DNA of 64,000 nt from Mycolicibacterium novocastrense (lineage in GTDB: Bacteria > Actinomycetota > Actinomycetes > Mycobacteriales > Mycobacteriaceae): positions 39,663 through 103,662 of the forward strand of contig NZ_BCTA01000094.1 in assembly GCF_001570485.1 (NCBI RefSeq). The letters are read 5' to 3'. Below are positions 33,095 to 40,846 of the stretch, piece by piece; the first letter of the stretch is position 1; each line of letters opens with the position of its first letter. The notes beneath the pieces were generated by a model. It made no database searches, was not told the origin of the DNA, and worked only from the letters and a program-made list of their open reading frames with translations. Both the position numbers and the translations under genes were made by a program.

Positions 33095-34682
33095 TCCGGT
33101 CGGCGGCCCGCCAAGCCATCGCCATGATCGGCCCGTTGAGGTTGCCCGCCACCATGGTCGGCAACACGGAGCAGTCGACGACCCGCAAATCGTCGACTCC
33201 GCGGACGCGCAACTCGTTGTCGACCACGTCGTCGTCGCCGGGGCCCATCGCGCACGTACCGATGGCGTGGTAGCCGCAGTATCCACCCTCGAGGGCGGCA
33301 TCGACGAGTTCATCGTCGCTGCACACCTGGGGACCGGGGTACGTCTCGTGGCTGATCCGCTCGGCGATCGGCGACTGTTCGAAGATGGTGCGCATCCGGC
33401 GCAGCAGACGCACCGTCGTGTCCCGGTCCCCGGGGCTGGACAGGTAATTGGGGTCGATCCGCAGCGCAGTGTCGGGCCGGTTCGAGGTGATCTCCACGCT
33501 TCCTTGTGACGTCGGGCGCAGCACCATGCCGAGGCAGGAGATGCCGGGCTCACGTTCGATGCTCACCGGTTCGCCGCTGGTGTTGTAGGGCGGAAGCGTC
33601 CATGGGCCCATCATGATCTGGCCGTCGACGCGGTCGGCGTCCTCATGTGACTTGGCGAACGCCACGATGTCGAACGACGGTGCGGCCAGCGGGCCCTTCC
33701 GGCTCGCCAGGTATTTCATGCCGGAGATGGCCTGGCCGACGTTGCTCGAGAGCAACTTGTTGTACCCGAGGTCCTCCTTCAGCCTGAACCGCAATGCCGC
33801 ACAGCGGTGTTCGCGCATCCGGCGGCCGACGTTGTCCCGGTCGAGGACGACGGGCACGCCCGCGGCCTTCAAGACCTCCCGCGGGCCGATCCCGGACAGC
33901 TGAAGCAGTCGTGGGCTATTGAGGCTGCCGAGCGAAAGGATGACTTCTCGGCGGGCCCGGACCTCGGCGGCGCCGCGCGGACCGTGGATCACCAATCCGA
34001 CCGCCCTGCCGTTCTCGATCAGGATACGGCGGGCGACGGTGTTGGTTGCGACGGTCAGATTCGACCGCCGCAGAGCCGGTTTCAGGAATGCACGGGCCGC
34101 ACTCACCCGCCGCCCGTCGCGGATGGTGGAGGTGGCGTACCCGACCCGCTCGGCGTCGGACTCGTTTATGTCTTGGACCCTGCCGAAACCTGCACGGGTG
34201 GTCGCCGTGATCATCTCTTCGCACAACGGATCGGGGTTCTTGGGCACCGAGATGTGCAGTGGGCCACCGGTGCCGCGGGTGGGGGAGGCGCCGAACTCGT
34301 TGTGCTCGAGGGCTTTGAAGATCGGCAACATGTCGTCCCAACCCCAGCCCTTGTTGCCGAGCCGTTCGAGGTGATCGTAATCGGCGCGGTTGCCCCGGTT
34401 GTAGATCATCCCGTTGATCGAACTGGAGCCGCCGAGCACCTTGCCGCGCATCCACTGTTCACTATGGCGGTCCGGGCCGAAGGGGGTGGTGGTGTAGTGC
34501 CACATGTACTTCTCGTTCTCGAACAGCATCCCGGAGCCCTTGGGAATCCGAAGCAACGGATGGCGGTCCGGACCGCCGGCCTCGACGAGTAGCACCGAGA
34601 CTCGGGGATCGGCTGACAATCGGTTGGCGAGAACGCATCCGGCCGATCCGGCCCCGGCGACGATGTAGTCGTACGTGGTCAT
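33081..34682 (-). CDS. GMC-family FAD oxidoreductase
   Basis: The 533-residue flavoprotein has the ADP-binding YDYIVAGAGSAGCVLANRLS, the GMC signature GGSSSINGMIYNRGN and a second one in ILSLGSLNSPRLLQLSGIG. The catalytic His lies in YHAIGTCAMG and the C-terminal GNLNGPIMAMAWRAAD. GMC enzymes oxidise alcohols (choline, glucose, sterols, other alcohols). I chose ATG 34682 (MTTYDYIVAG). It is divergent from the SDR at 34775, with the operator at 34718 between them, so it belongs to the TetR set. Confidence 0.9.
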   Translation of the reverse strand: MTTYDYIVAGAGSAGCVLANRLSADPRVSVLLVEAGGPDRHPLLRIPKGSGMLFENEKYMWHYTTTPFGPDRHSEQWMRGKVLGGSSSINGMIYNRGNRADYDHLERLGNKGWGWDDMLPIFKALEHNEFGASPTRGTGGPLHISVPKNPDPLCEEMITATTRAGFGRVQDINESDAERVGYATSTIRDGRRVSAARAFLKPALRRSNLTVATNTVARRILIENGRAVGLVIHGPRGAAEVRARREVILSLGSLNSPRLLQLSGIGPREVLKAAGVPVVLDRDNVGRRMREHRCAALRFRLKEDLGYNKLLSSNVGQAISGMKYLASRKGPLAAPSFDIVAFAKSHEDADRVDGQIMMGPWTLPPYNTSGEPVSIEREPGISCLGMVLRPTSQGSVEITSNRPDTALRIDPNYLSSPGDRDTTVRLLRRMRTIFEQSPIAERISHETYPGPQVCSDDELVDAALEGGYCGYHAIGTCAMGPGDDDVVDNELRVRGVDDLRVVDCSVLPTMVAGNLNGPIMAMAWRAADRIIDG

Positions 34683-34717
34683 TCTGGTCCTTCCGAGCCC
34701 GGGTCGAACTGATCCGC

Positions 34718-34731
34718 TGTACGAGCGTACA
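34718..34731. promoter_or_regulatory. TetR-type operator, site 5
   Basis: TGTACGAGCGTACA is a perfect match to the block consensus TGTACGANCGTACA. It lies between the divergent GMC oxidoreductase and SDR genes. A partial half-site TACAGTACA overlaps its right side. Confidence 0.75.
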
Positions 34732-34774
34732 GTACAGCCTCGAAGTCGATCCGACGTTCGAGGAGAGTGATCAG

Positions 34775-35641
34775 GTGAGCGGAACCGTCGCGGTGGTGAC
34801 AGGGGCCAGCCGCGGTGCAGGCGCGGGTATCGCACGCGCACTGGGTAGCCACGGGTGCACTGTCTACGTCACGGGGCGAACCCAGAACGGCGGCAACGCA
34901 GAGGGTTCGCGGTTGTCGGGCACGATCGACGAGACCGCGCAGGCGGTCACCGACGCGGGCGGCAAGGGTATTGCCGTGCGCGTCGACCACGGCGACGACG
35001 ATCAGGTCAAGGCGCTGTTCGATCGGATCGCCCGCGAGCAGGGGCGCGTCGACATCCTGGTGAACAACGCGGCGCTGATCCGCGACGAGATGATGGGCCG
35101 CACGAAGTTCTGGGAAGAACCGCTGAATGTCATCGACACCCTCGACGTCGGGCTGCGCAGCAGCTATGTCGCAACCGTCTATGCCGCGCCGCTGATGCTT
35201 CCCCAGCGCAGCGGCCTGGTCGCGTTCACGTCGTCGTCGGGCGCCGCGCATTACGCGTTCGGGCCGGCGTACGGAGTGCCGAAGGCCGGTACCGACAAGA
35301 TGGCCGCTGACATGGCTTTCGACTTCCGGGAATTCGGGATTGCCGCGGTGTCCATTTGGATGGGTTCGCTGTTGACCGAGCGGGTCCGCGGGATCATCGC
35401 GAGCAACCCCGAGAAGTTCGGGCACATCACCGATACCGCCGAAACACCCGAGCTGACCGGGCATGTCATCTGGGCGCTGTATCGCGATCCGGATCTATCG
35501 GAGGTGAGCGGCCAAACGCTCATCGGGGCGGAGTTGGCGGTCAAGTACGGCATCAAAGACGACGGCGATCGTCAGCCACCGTCATACCGCGACATGTTCG
35601 ACGTTCACCCGGCCAAGCAGTATCCGCACGTCATGCGGTGA
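34775..35641 (+). CDS. SDR-family oxidoreductase (DHRS1-like)
   Basis: The 288-residue SDR starts VSGTVAVVTGASRGAGAGIA and has DILVNNAALIRDEMM and the catalytic pair in YGVPKAGTDKM. Its extended loops and the C-terminal DMFDVHPAKQYPHVMR are like those of the DHRS1 group. GTG 34775 follows a GAGGAGAG ribosome site. It is the last gene of the operator-carrying block, followed by hairpin copy D. Its role is probably oxidation of an alcohol in the cluster's pathway. Confidence 0.86.
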   Translation: MSGTVAVVTGASRGAGAGIARALGSHGCTVYVTGRTQNGGNAEGSRLSGTIDETAQAVTDAGGKGIAVRVDHGDDDQVKALFDRIAREQGRVDILVNNAALIRDEMMGRTKFWEEPLNVIDTLDVGLRSSYVATVYAAPLMLPQRSGLVAFTSSSGAAHYAFGPAYGVPKAGTDKMAADMAFDFREFGIAAVSIWMGSLLTERVRGIIASNPEKFGHITDTAETPELTGHVIWALYRDPDLSEVSGQTLIGAELAVKYGIKDDGDRQPPSYRDMFDVHPAKQYPHVMR

Positions 35642-35662
35642 TTTGCGCACGCTGGCGGAGGT

Positions 35663-35722
35663 GTGAGCGTGCGCGAACCGCCGAAATTTCGCGGCGCGTC
35701 GTGTGCAGACATGCACGCTCGC
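35663..35722. repeat. Intergenic hairpin repeat, copy D
   Basis: GTGAGCGTGC (35663-35672) pairs with GCACGCTCGC (35713-35722) with one wobble. The loop holds CGCGGCGCGTCGTGTGCAGAC, a variant of the loop motif in copies A-C. It follows the SDR gene and precedes the small DUF7218-like gene. Confidence 0.75.
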
Positions 35723-35765
35723 GGGTATTCGGTACAAACGTGCAACCACCCGCGAGGAGGCCACG

Positions 35766-35921
35766 ATGGCAAAGGATCACGGTTCCAGTGTCAAGAACGA
35801 CAAACAGTACGAAGGCCTGCGCAAGAAGGGCATGAGCAAGTCGCGTGCGGCGGCCATCGCGAACACGCCCGATGCGTCGAAGAAGGGCGGCAAGAAATCT
35901 GGCGGATCCAAGAAGAGCTGA
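35766..35921 (+). CDS. Small basic lysine-rich protein (DUF7218-like)
   Basis: This 51-residue protein begins MAKDHGSSVKNDKQYEGLRK and ends in a lysine/glycine/serine tail (KKGGKKSGGSKKS). The GMSKSRAAAIANTP segment is characteristic of a small actinobacterial protein family, listed as DUF7218 as far as I recall. A strong GAGGAGG site precedes the ATG. The strongly basic tail suggests nucleic-acid contact. It is a short monocistronic gene with no known function. Confidence 0.75.
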   Translation: MAKDHGSSVKNDKQYEGLRKKGMSKSRAAAIANTPDASKKGGKKSGGSKKS

Positions 35922-35989
35922 CGATGACTTTCGGCCGCTGAGTCGGTCATAACCTGCGAGTGCCACCACCACCGCAGGAGGAACATCGG

Positions 35990-36685
35990 ATGTCCGTCCC
36001 GACTCAACCGGCCGCCCTACCGCCCGTCGTCGATCAGGCGACCTGGCGCGCCGCCCTCGACGACCTGCGCCGCCGCGAGAAGGCGGCGACACGCGAACTG
36101 GACGCCATAGCCGCCCAGCGCAGACGGCTGCCCATGGTCCGCATGCCCGATTACACGTTGATCGGGGAGAACGGGCCGGTCCGGCTCGCCGACGTGTTCG
36201 AGGGGCGCTCCCAGCTGATCGTCTACAACCACATGTGGACCGACGGCGCGCAGTGGCAGTGCGGCGGCTGCACCGGGTTCACCTCGCAGTTCACTCGGCT
36301 GGAATTCCTCGACAACTACGACGCCCGCTTCGTCGTCGTCACCAACGGCCCGATCGAAGAGGTGCTGGCCTACCGCACCAAGGTCGGCAACCGGATGGAC
36401 TGGTACTCGTCGTCGGAGAGTTCGTTCGGGGCCGACGTCGACGCCGCGCCCGGTGAAGGCTTCGCGGTGAACGTGTTCCTGCGAGACGGTGACACCGTTT
36501 ACCGGACCTGGCACACCAACGGTCGCGGCACAGAACAACTCAGCCACTCGTTCGCGCTCATCGACCTCCTGCCGTGGGGCCGCCAGGAGGAGTGGCAGGA
36601 TTCGCCGGAGGGTTGGCCGCAGCGGCCGACGTATTCGGGCTGGCTGGATTCGCCCGACATCGCGCGAGCGTACGGTCCGGGCTGA
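35990..36685 (+). CDS. DUF899-family thioredoxin-like protein
   Basis: The 231-residue protein belongs to DUF899: MVRMPDYTLIGENGPVRLAD, HMWTDGAQWQCGGCTGFTSQ and LIDLLPWGRQEEWQDSPEGW are typical blocks. The CGGC motif occupies the place of a thioredoxin-like redox site. The exact function of the family is unknown. ATG 35990 follows a CAGGAGGAAC ribosome site; the longer frame from 35960 lacks one. It is an independent gene after the DUF7218-like protein. Confidence 0.86.
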   Translation: MSVPTQPAALPPVVDQATWRAALDDLRRREKAATRELDAIAAQRRRLPMVRMPDYTLIGENGPVRLADVFEGRSQLIVYNHMWTDGAQWQCGGCTGFTSQFTRLEFLDNYDARFVVVTNGPIEEVLAYRTKVGNRMDWYSSSESSFGADVDAAPGEGFAVNVFLRDGDTVYRTWHTNGRGTEQLSHSFALIDLLPWGRQEEWQDSPEGWPQRPTYSGWLDSPDIARAYGPG

Positions 36686-36724
36686 AACTCTCCAGGCATT
36701 GCTGATGCGCGACTGCCCACCTCT

Positions 36725-36759
36725 CAGCGAATAATTCGCTGACAACGAAAGTTTCGCTG
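36725..36759. repeat. Palindrome CAGCGAAT-A-ATTCGCTG plus third half-site
   Basis: CAGCGAATAATTCGCTG at 36725-36741 has 8-bp perfect arms around one base, and a further TTTCGCTG half-site follows at 36752-36759. It lies between the DUF899 gene and the membrane-anchored gene at 36861. It is unusually A/T-rich for the region and may be an operator or terminator; I see no T-tract. Confidence 0.5.
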
Positions 36760-36860
36760 TTAGGCGGGCACTAGCCCAACGGTCTCCCGACCGGCTGTTG
36801 CCGCGACCGCCCGCGTTCATGGTCGGCGCGACGGTGGCATCCTGGCTTCATGGGGTTGGT

Positions 36861-37517
36861 ATGGGCCTGATCATCCGCCTGCTCGAGCTGCTGATCGTGC
36901 TCGTTCCGCTCGCCGGCGTGCTCTACGGGGGGTGGCGGGCGCTGACGGCGGCGCGCGCACGCCAGGACGCCGGCCGTGAGCAATCCGCCGACACGGCCCC
37001 GCAGCCCGCGAGCGGAACGGCGATGCAGTGGCAGGCGATCGCGCGTGCGGTGAAGGCGCACGACCGCACCGACACCCATTGGCTCGGATACGAGCTCGAC
37101 GTCGCGAAGCTGCTCGACTATCCGCTGATGACCGACATGCGCGACCCGCTGACCGAGCGGTTCCATCGGACCAAGTTGCGCGCGGACTTGTTGCGTCCGG
37201 GCAAGGCCGAGGATCTCGTCGACGACGTCGAAGCGGCGCGCGAGTACGTCGACGCCGTCACCGACTACGTCACCGCGTTCGAGGCCGCCGAGATCGAGGC
37301 GCTCCGTCGTCGGCGCAGCGATTTCTCCGCACAGGACCAGCAGCGCATCGCCCGCGCCCAGAGCATGTTGCGCGTCGCGACCGACACCGCGGCCACTCCG
37401 CAGGAACGCGAACGCGGCTATGAGCTCGCCCGCCGTGAACTCGAGGGCCTGGTGGTGCTGCCCGAGCGGGCCCGCGTCGCGATCGAGCGCGGTATCGCCG
37501 GCGAACTCGGCGGCTGA
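36861..37517 (+). CDS. Membrane-anchored hypothetical protein
   Basis: The 218-residue protein starts MGLIIRLLELLIVLVPLAGV, one N-terminal transmembrane helix, followed by an arginine-rich link and a mostly helical, charged soluble domain (HWLGYELDVAKLLDYPLMTD, EAAEIEALRRRRSDF). No catalytic motif is recognisable. The start at 36861 begins the hydrophobic segment; the longer frame from 36798 is unlikely. It is convergent with the M42 peptidase. Similar proteins are common in mycobacteria but I cannot name a function. Confidence 0.7.
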   Translation: MGLIIRLLELLIVLVPLAGVLYGGWRALTAARARQDAGREQSADTAPQPASGTAMQWQAIARAVKAHDRTDTHWLGYELDVAKLLDYPLMTDMRDPLTERFHRTKLRADLLRPGKAEDLVDDVEAAREYVDAVTDYVTAFEAAEIEALRRRRSDFSAQDQQRIARAQSMLRVATDTAATPQERERGYELARRELEGLVVLPERARVAIERGIAGELGG

Positions 37518-37530
37518 CGCACCCGGCCGT

Positions 37531-38601
37531 TCACACGCCCCGTCGCAGGAATTCGGCGAGCACCGCGGCCATATCCGGAATCGCTCGCCGCGCAATGACT
37601 TCGTAGCCGTGCGTGCTGAGTGTGGGCAGGCACAGCAGACCGGCCCGCGGGGTGAGCCCGCTGGCCTTCGCGTGCGAAGCGTCGGATTCGAACGCGCCGA
37701 GCACTGCGGGCTGAGGTGCCAAGCCCAGGTCGGTAGCGGCCTCGAGGAGCGCATCGGCCACCGACTTGTCGTAGATGGTCTCGGCGTCGCTGTACGCCAC
37801 GATCGGGCCGCCGCTGCAGGAGGTCCCGTACTCGGCTTCGGTCGGACCGACCTCCAACGCCAGGGTCAGGTCACCGGGCAGCGTCCGGCTGGCGTAGGAG
37901 CCCCCGACACCGCCGACCTCCTCTGCGGTCGTGAACACCAGGTAGGTGTCGCGCGCCGGGCGCCCGTCGCTGGGAGCCAGCCGGCCGGCCACATCGAGCA
38001 GTGCGGTCGCCGCAGCGCGGTCGTCCATGAAGTAGCACCCGAGATAGTCGGGGCCGACGTCGATGAGCGTGCGCTTGCTTCGGTGGACGCATGCGCGCGT
38101 ACCCGCTCTGATGCCCGCCTCGGCCAGCTCCTCGGGAGTGTGGCCGGTGAAGACGTAGACGTGAAGCCAGTCGAGCGCCTGATCACCCTGGTCCGGTTTG
38201 GTCTCCCAGATCTGCTGACTCTCCTTGGTGGTGTGCTCGGAGCCCAGGGTGAGCACGCCGCACACCGTCCGCTGGTCACCGAGCAACGCGACCGGCCCGA
38301 GGCCGAAGTTGCCCGGATACATCGTGCCCAGCGGTGTCATGTGCAGGGTGCCGTCGGACTCGATCCGCTTGACGAGCATCGACAGCTCGTCCAGGTGGGC
38401 CATCACCCGAGCCGGCTGGGCCTCGCGGTCCTCACCGCGGAGCAGGCCGATCAGATTGCCTGCCTCGTCGACCCACATCTCGTCGACGTGCGGCTCCAAC
38501 TCGCGGCGGCACACCTCGCGCACGTCATCTTCCTGACCGCAGGGGCAGTACGCGTGGAGCAGTTCTTGCAGCAGGTCACGGCGCAGGGTTTCGTCGGGCA
38601 T
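37531..38601 (-). CDS. M42-family metallo-aminopeptidase
   Basis: The 356-residue protein shows the M42/M28-clan zinc motifs: MAHLDEL for the first His/Asp, MDDRAAATALL for the bridging Asp, TTAEEVGGVGGSY for the catalytic Glu pair and FESDASHAKASG near the end. M42 peptidases form large tetrahedral dodecamers that trim peptides from the proteasome or act as cellulase-like aminopeptidases. The start is ATG 38601. The gene is the last in a minus-strand run after SelO and the small secreted peptide. Confidence 0.87.
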   Translation of the reverse strand: MPDETLRRDLLQELLHAYCPCGQEDDVREVCRRELEPHVDEMWVDEAGNLIGLLRGEDREAQPARVMAHLDELSMLVKRIESDGTLHMTPLGTMYPGNFGLGPVALLGDQRTVCGVLTLGSEHTTKESQQIWETKPDQGDQALDWLHVYVFTGHTPEELAEAGIRAGTRACVHRSKRTLIDVGPDYLGCYFMDDRAAATALLDVAGRLAPSDGRPARDTYLVFTTAEEVGGVGGSYASRTLPGDLTLALEVGPTEAEYGTSCSGGPIVAYSDAETIYDKSVADALLEAATDLGLAPQPAVLGAFESDASHAKASGLTPRAGLLCLPTLSTHGYEVIARRAIPDMAAVLAEFLRRGV

Positions 38602-38659
38602 AGATCTTGAATTGCCGACACCGCGTCGGCCTAACCTTCGGCAGACCGGTCGAAGTGCG

Positions 38660-38887
38660 TCAGGCCACCGGCGGATGCGGATACGGCGGCGGGACCGGCA
38701 CGCACAACCCCGTGCTGGTGTCCAAGGCCTTTCCGTCGACGCAGAACGATGCGCAACCGTAGATGACGCCCGTCTGCCCCGGTGGGCAGCAACAGTTGCC
38801 CGGCTGGGCGGAGGCGACGACGGGGGACACCGGTACGGCCAGTGCAGCCGCGAAGAGCCCCGCGATCAGTGACCGTCGCAAAGTCAT
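38660..38887 (-). CDS. Small secreted Cys/Pro-rich protein
   Basis: The 75-residue protein has an N-terminal signal peptide (MTLRRSLIAGLFAAALAVPV then SPVVASAQ with an Ala-type cleavage site). The mature part has five cysteines (GNCCCPPGQTG, YGCASFCVDG, GLCVPVPPP) and a proline-rich tail. It resembles short secreted proteins common in mycobacteria with no assigned function. It lies 22 nt downstream of SelO and 58 nt upstream of the M42 gene on the same strand. Disulfide-bonded small secreted protein is a reasonable description. Confidence 0.75.
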   Translation of the reverse strand: MTLRRSLIAGLFAAALAVPVSPVVASAQPGNCCCPPGQTGVIYGCASFCVDGKALDTSTGLCVPVPPPYPHPPVA

Positions 38888-38909
38888 GAGGGCAGTCTAA
38901 GTGCGTGGC

Positions 38910-40376
38910 TCAGGTCCCACAGAAGGTTCGGTACTTCCCGAAATCCTCGGGCGCGGGCTCGGCGTACCGCTTCAGACCGGGACGCTCGTCATACGGCGCG
39001 GTCACGGCGTCCAGCAATTGGTACAGCGGGTCGAGATCCCCTGCGGTCGCGGCGGTCAGCGACTCCTCGACCAGATGGTTGCGAGGGATGTAGATCGGGT
39101 TGGCACGATCCATCACCGTCGCGTCGGGCCGCAACGCGTGCCACCGCGACAGCCACTCGTCGAACGCGGCGAGATCGAGGAACAGGCCACGCGCGGGTTC
39201 GTCGTCGCCGCGGGCCGCATGCCCGAGGTGGCGGAAGAACGACGTGAAGTCGACGTGGCTCTGATGCAACTGTGTGATCAGGTCGTTCATCAACGGCACC
39301 GCGATCTCCTCCGGGGTGTCCGTCAGCCCCAGTTTGGCGCACATGCCCGCAGACAACGCGTCCTGGAACTTGGGCGCGAAACCACCCAGGCTGCCCTCGG
39401 CGATCGCGATCGCCTGCTGTTGGTCGTCGGCGAACAACGGCAGCAGCGCCTCGGCCAACCGGGCCAGGTTCCACACCGCGATCGCCGGCTGGTTGCCGTA
39501 GGCGTAGCGGCCCCACGAGTCGATCGAGCTGAACACCGTCTCGGGGTCGTAGGCCTCCATGAACGCGCAGGGCCCGTAGTCGATGGTCTCTCCGGAGATC
39601 GTCATGTTGTCGGTGTTCATCACACCGTGGACGAAGCCGACCAGCATCCACTTGGCGATCAGCGTCGCCTGCACCGCGATCACCGACTCCAACAACGCGA
39701 CATAAGGATTGCCCGCACCGGCGGCTTCGGGGTGGTGCCGTTCGATCGCGTGGTCGGCCAGGCGCCGCAGCATATCGACGTCGCCGGTGTTCGCGGCGTA
39801 CTGGAAGGTGCCGACACGCAGATGGCTGCTGGCCACCCGCGACAGCACCGCACCGGGTAGCGGCGTCTCGCGTTGCACCTGGCGGCCCGTCGCGACCACG
39901 GCCAGCGAGCGGGTGGTCGGAATCCCCAGCGCGTGCATCGCCTCGCTGACGATGTACTCGCGCAGCATCGGGCCGACGGCAGCCAACCCGTCGCCGCCGC
40001 GGGCGAACGGCGTCGCGCCGGACCCCTTCAGATGCAGGTCGCGAAGCTCGCCGGAGGTCGTCGTGAGTTCGCCGAGCAGGAGCGCGCGGCCGTCACCCAG
40101 CCGGGGGACATATCCGCCGAACTGGTGACCGGCATAGGCCTGCGCGACCGGGTTCGCACCGTCGGGAATCTGCGTGCCGACCAGCAGCTGCAGGCCGTCG
40201 GCGCTGCGCAGCCACTCGGCGTCGATGCCGAGTTCGGCCGCCAGCGGTTCGTTGAGGACGAGCAGCCGCGGGTCGGGCGCCGATTCGGCCTGCCAGCGGA
40301 CCGCCAGCTCGGGTAGGTCGCGCGCGTAGCGGTCGGCGAAGGTGACGGCGGTCGGTGCGGTGCTCACCCTTTCCAC
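38910..40376 (-). CDS. selO: SelO/YdiU protein adenylyltransferase
   Basis: The 488-residue protein is a pseudokinase-fold SelO. Visible blocks are AQAYAGHQFGGYVPRLGDGR, GSGATPFARGGDGLAAVGPM, REYIVSEAMHALGIPTTRSL, HGVMNTDNMTISGETIDYGP and FDEWLSRWHALRP near the end. SelO transfers AMP from ATP to Ser, Thr or Tyr of redox and other proteins. The start is GTG 40376 or, less likely, GTG 40367 where the GGAAAGG is too close. It leads a short minus-strand run. The protein is full length for the family. Confidence 0.93.
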   Translation of the reverse strand: MERVSTAPTAVTFADRYARDLPELAVRWQAESAPDPRLLVLNEPLAAELGIDAEWLRSADGLQLLVGTQIPDGANPVAQAYAGHQFGGYVPRLGDGRALLLGELTTTSGELRDLHLKGSGATPFARGGDGLAAVGPMLREYIVSEAMHALGIPTTRSLAVVATGRQVQRETPLPGAVLSRVASSHLRVGTFQYAANTGDVDMLRRLADHAIERHHPEAAGAGNPYVALLESVIAVQATLIAKWMLVGFVHGVMNTDNMTISGETIDYGPCAFMEAYDPETVFSSIDSWGRYAYGNQPAIAVWNLARLAEALLPLFADDQQQAIAIAEGSLGGFAPKFQDALSAGMCAKLGLTDTPEEIAVPLMNDLITQLHQSHVDFTSFFRHLGHAARGDDEPARGLFLDLAAFDEWLSRWHALRPDATVMDRANPIYIPRNHLVEESLTAATAGDLDPLYQLLDAVTAPYDERPGLKRYAEPAPEDFGKYRTFCGT

Positions 40377-40397
40377 AGTACGAGCGGCACCGGCGCC

Positions 40398-40652
40398 TCA
40401 GCCGACGGCGAAACGCTCCGGAGTTGCCAACAGGGAACCCCACTCGGCGAGCACCGCGGCCCGCGCCGCCGCATTCAGGCAGTCCGCTTTACCGCCCGCG
40501 GCCGTGACGAGCGCGTCGGCGAGGGTGAACAGCGGCACCTGATGCTGTTGCGCCGCGCGGACGATCTCGCGGAAAGCGTCGTCGACCGTGCAGTGGCGAA
40601 GCGCGATGAGAACACCTTCCGCGGTGTCCAGGCATTGTCGTCCGGGTGTCAT
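40398..40652 (-). CDS. Stand-alone ANTAR-domain protein
   Basis: The 84-residue protein has the ANTAR three-helix pattern: CLDTAEGVLIALRHCTVDDA, FREIVRAAQQHQVPLFTLAD and ALVTAAGG. ANTAR domains bind tandem RNA hairpins and prevent transcription termination. Here the domain appears alone, without the usual receiver, GAF or PAS partner. It starts at ATG 40652, divergent from the MTHFR gene. The assignment is probable but the short length limits certainty. Confidence 0.65.
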   Translation of the reverse strand: MTPGRQCLDTAEGVLIALRHCTVDDAFREIVRAAQQHQVPLFTLADALVTAAGGKADCLNAAARAAVLAEWGSLLATPERFAVG

Positions 40653-40846
40653 GGCTCCGTTGATACCGATGCCGGCCGGTAGTCAGGTGGTCAAACGCTG
40701 GGAAACAGCTGCGAGCTATCGAGCGGCGGAGCCGGAACGGGTCTGGACGGCGCTGTCTGTATGGTGAGGCTTCCTGGCGAGCGCGGATAGTGGTCAGAGA
40801 GGACCTGCCGCGCGCGGGGAGTAACCGTCTGATGAGGAGCAGCCCG

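Noticed and set aside
22714..34731. Interpretation of the operators as KstR or KstR2 sites
   Set aside because: The half-sites (TGTACGA) differ from the KstR and KstR2 motifs I know, and no sterol-ring genes are present.
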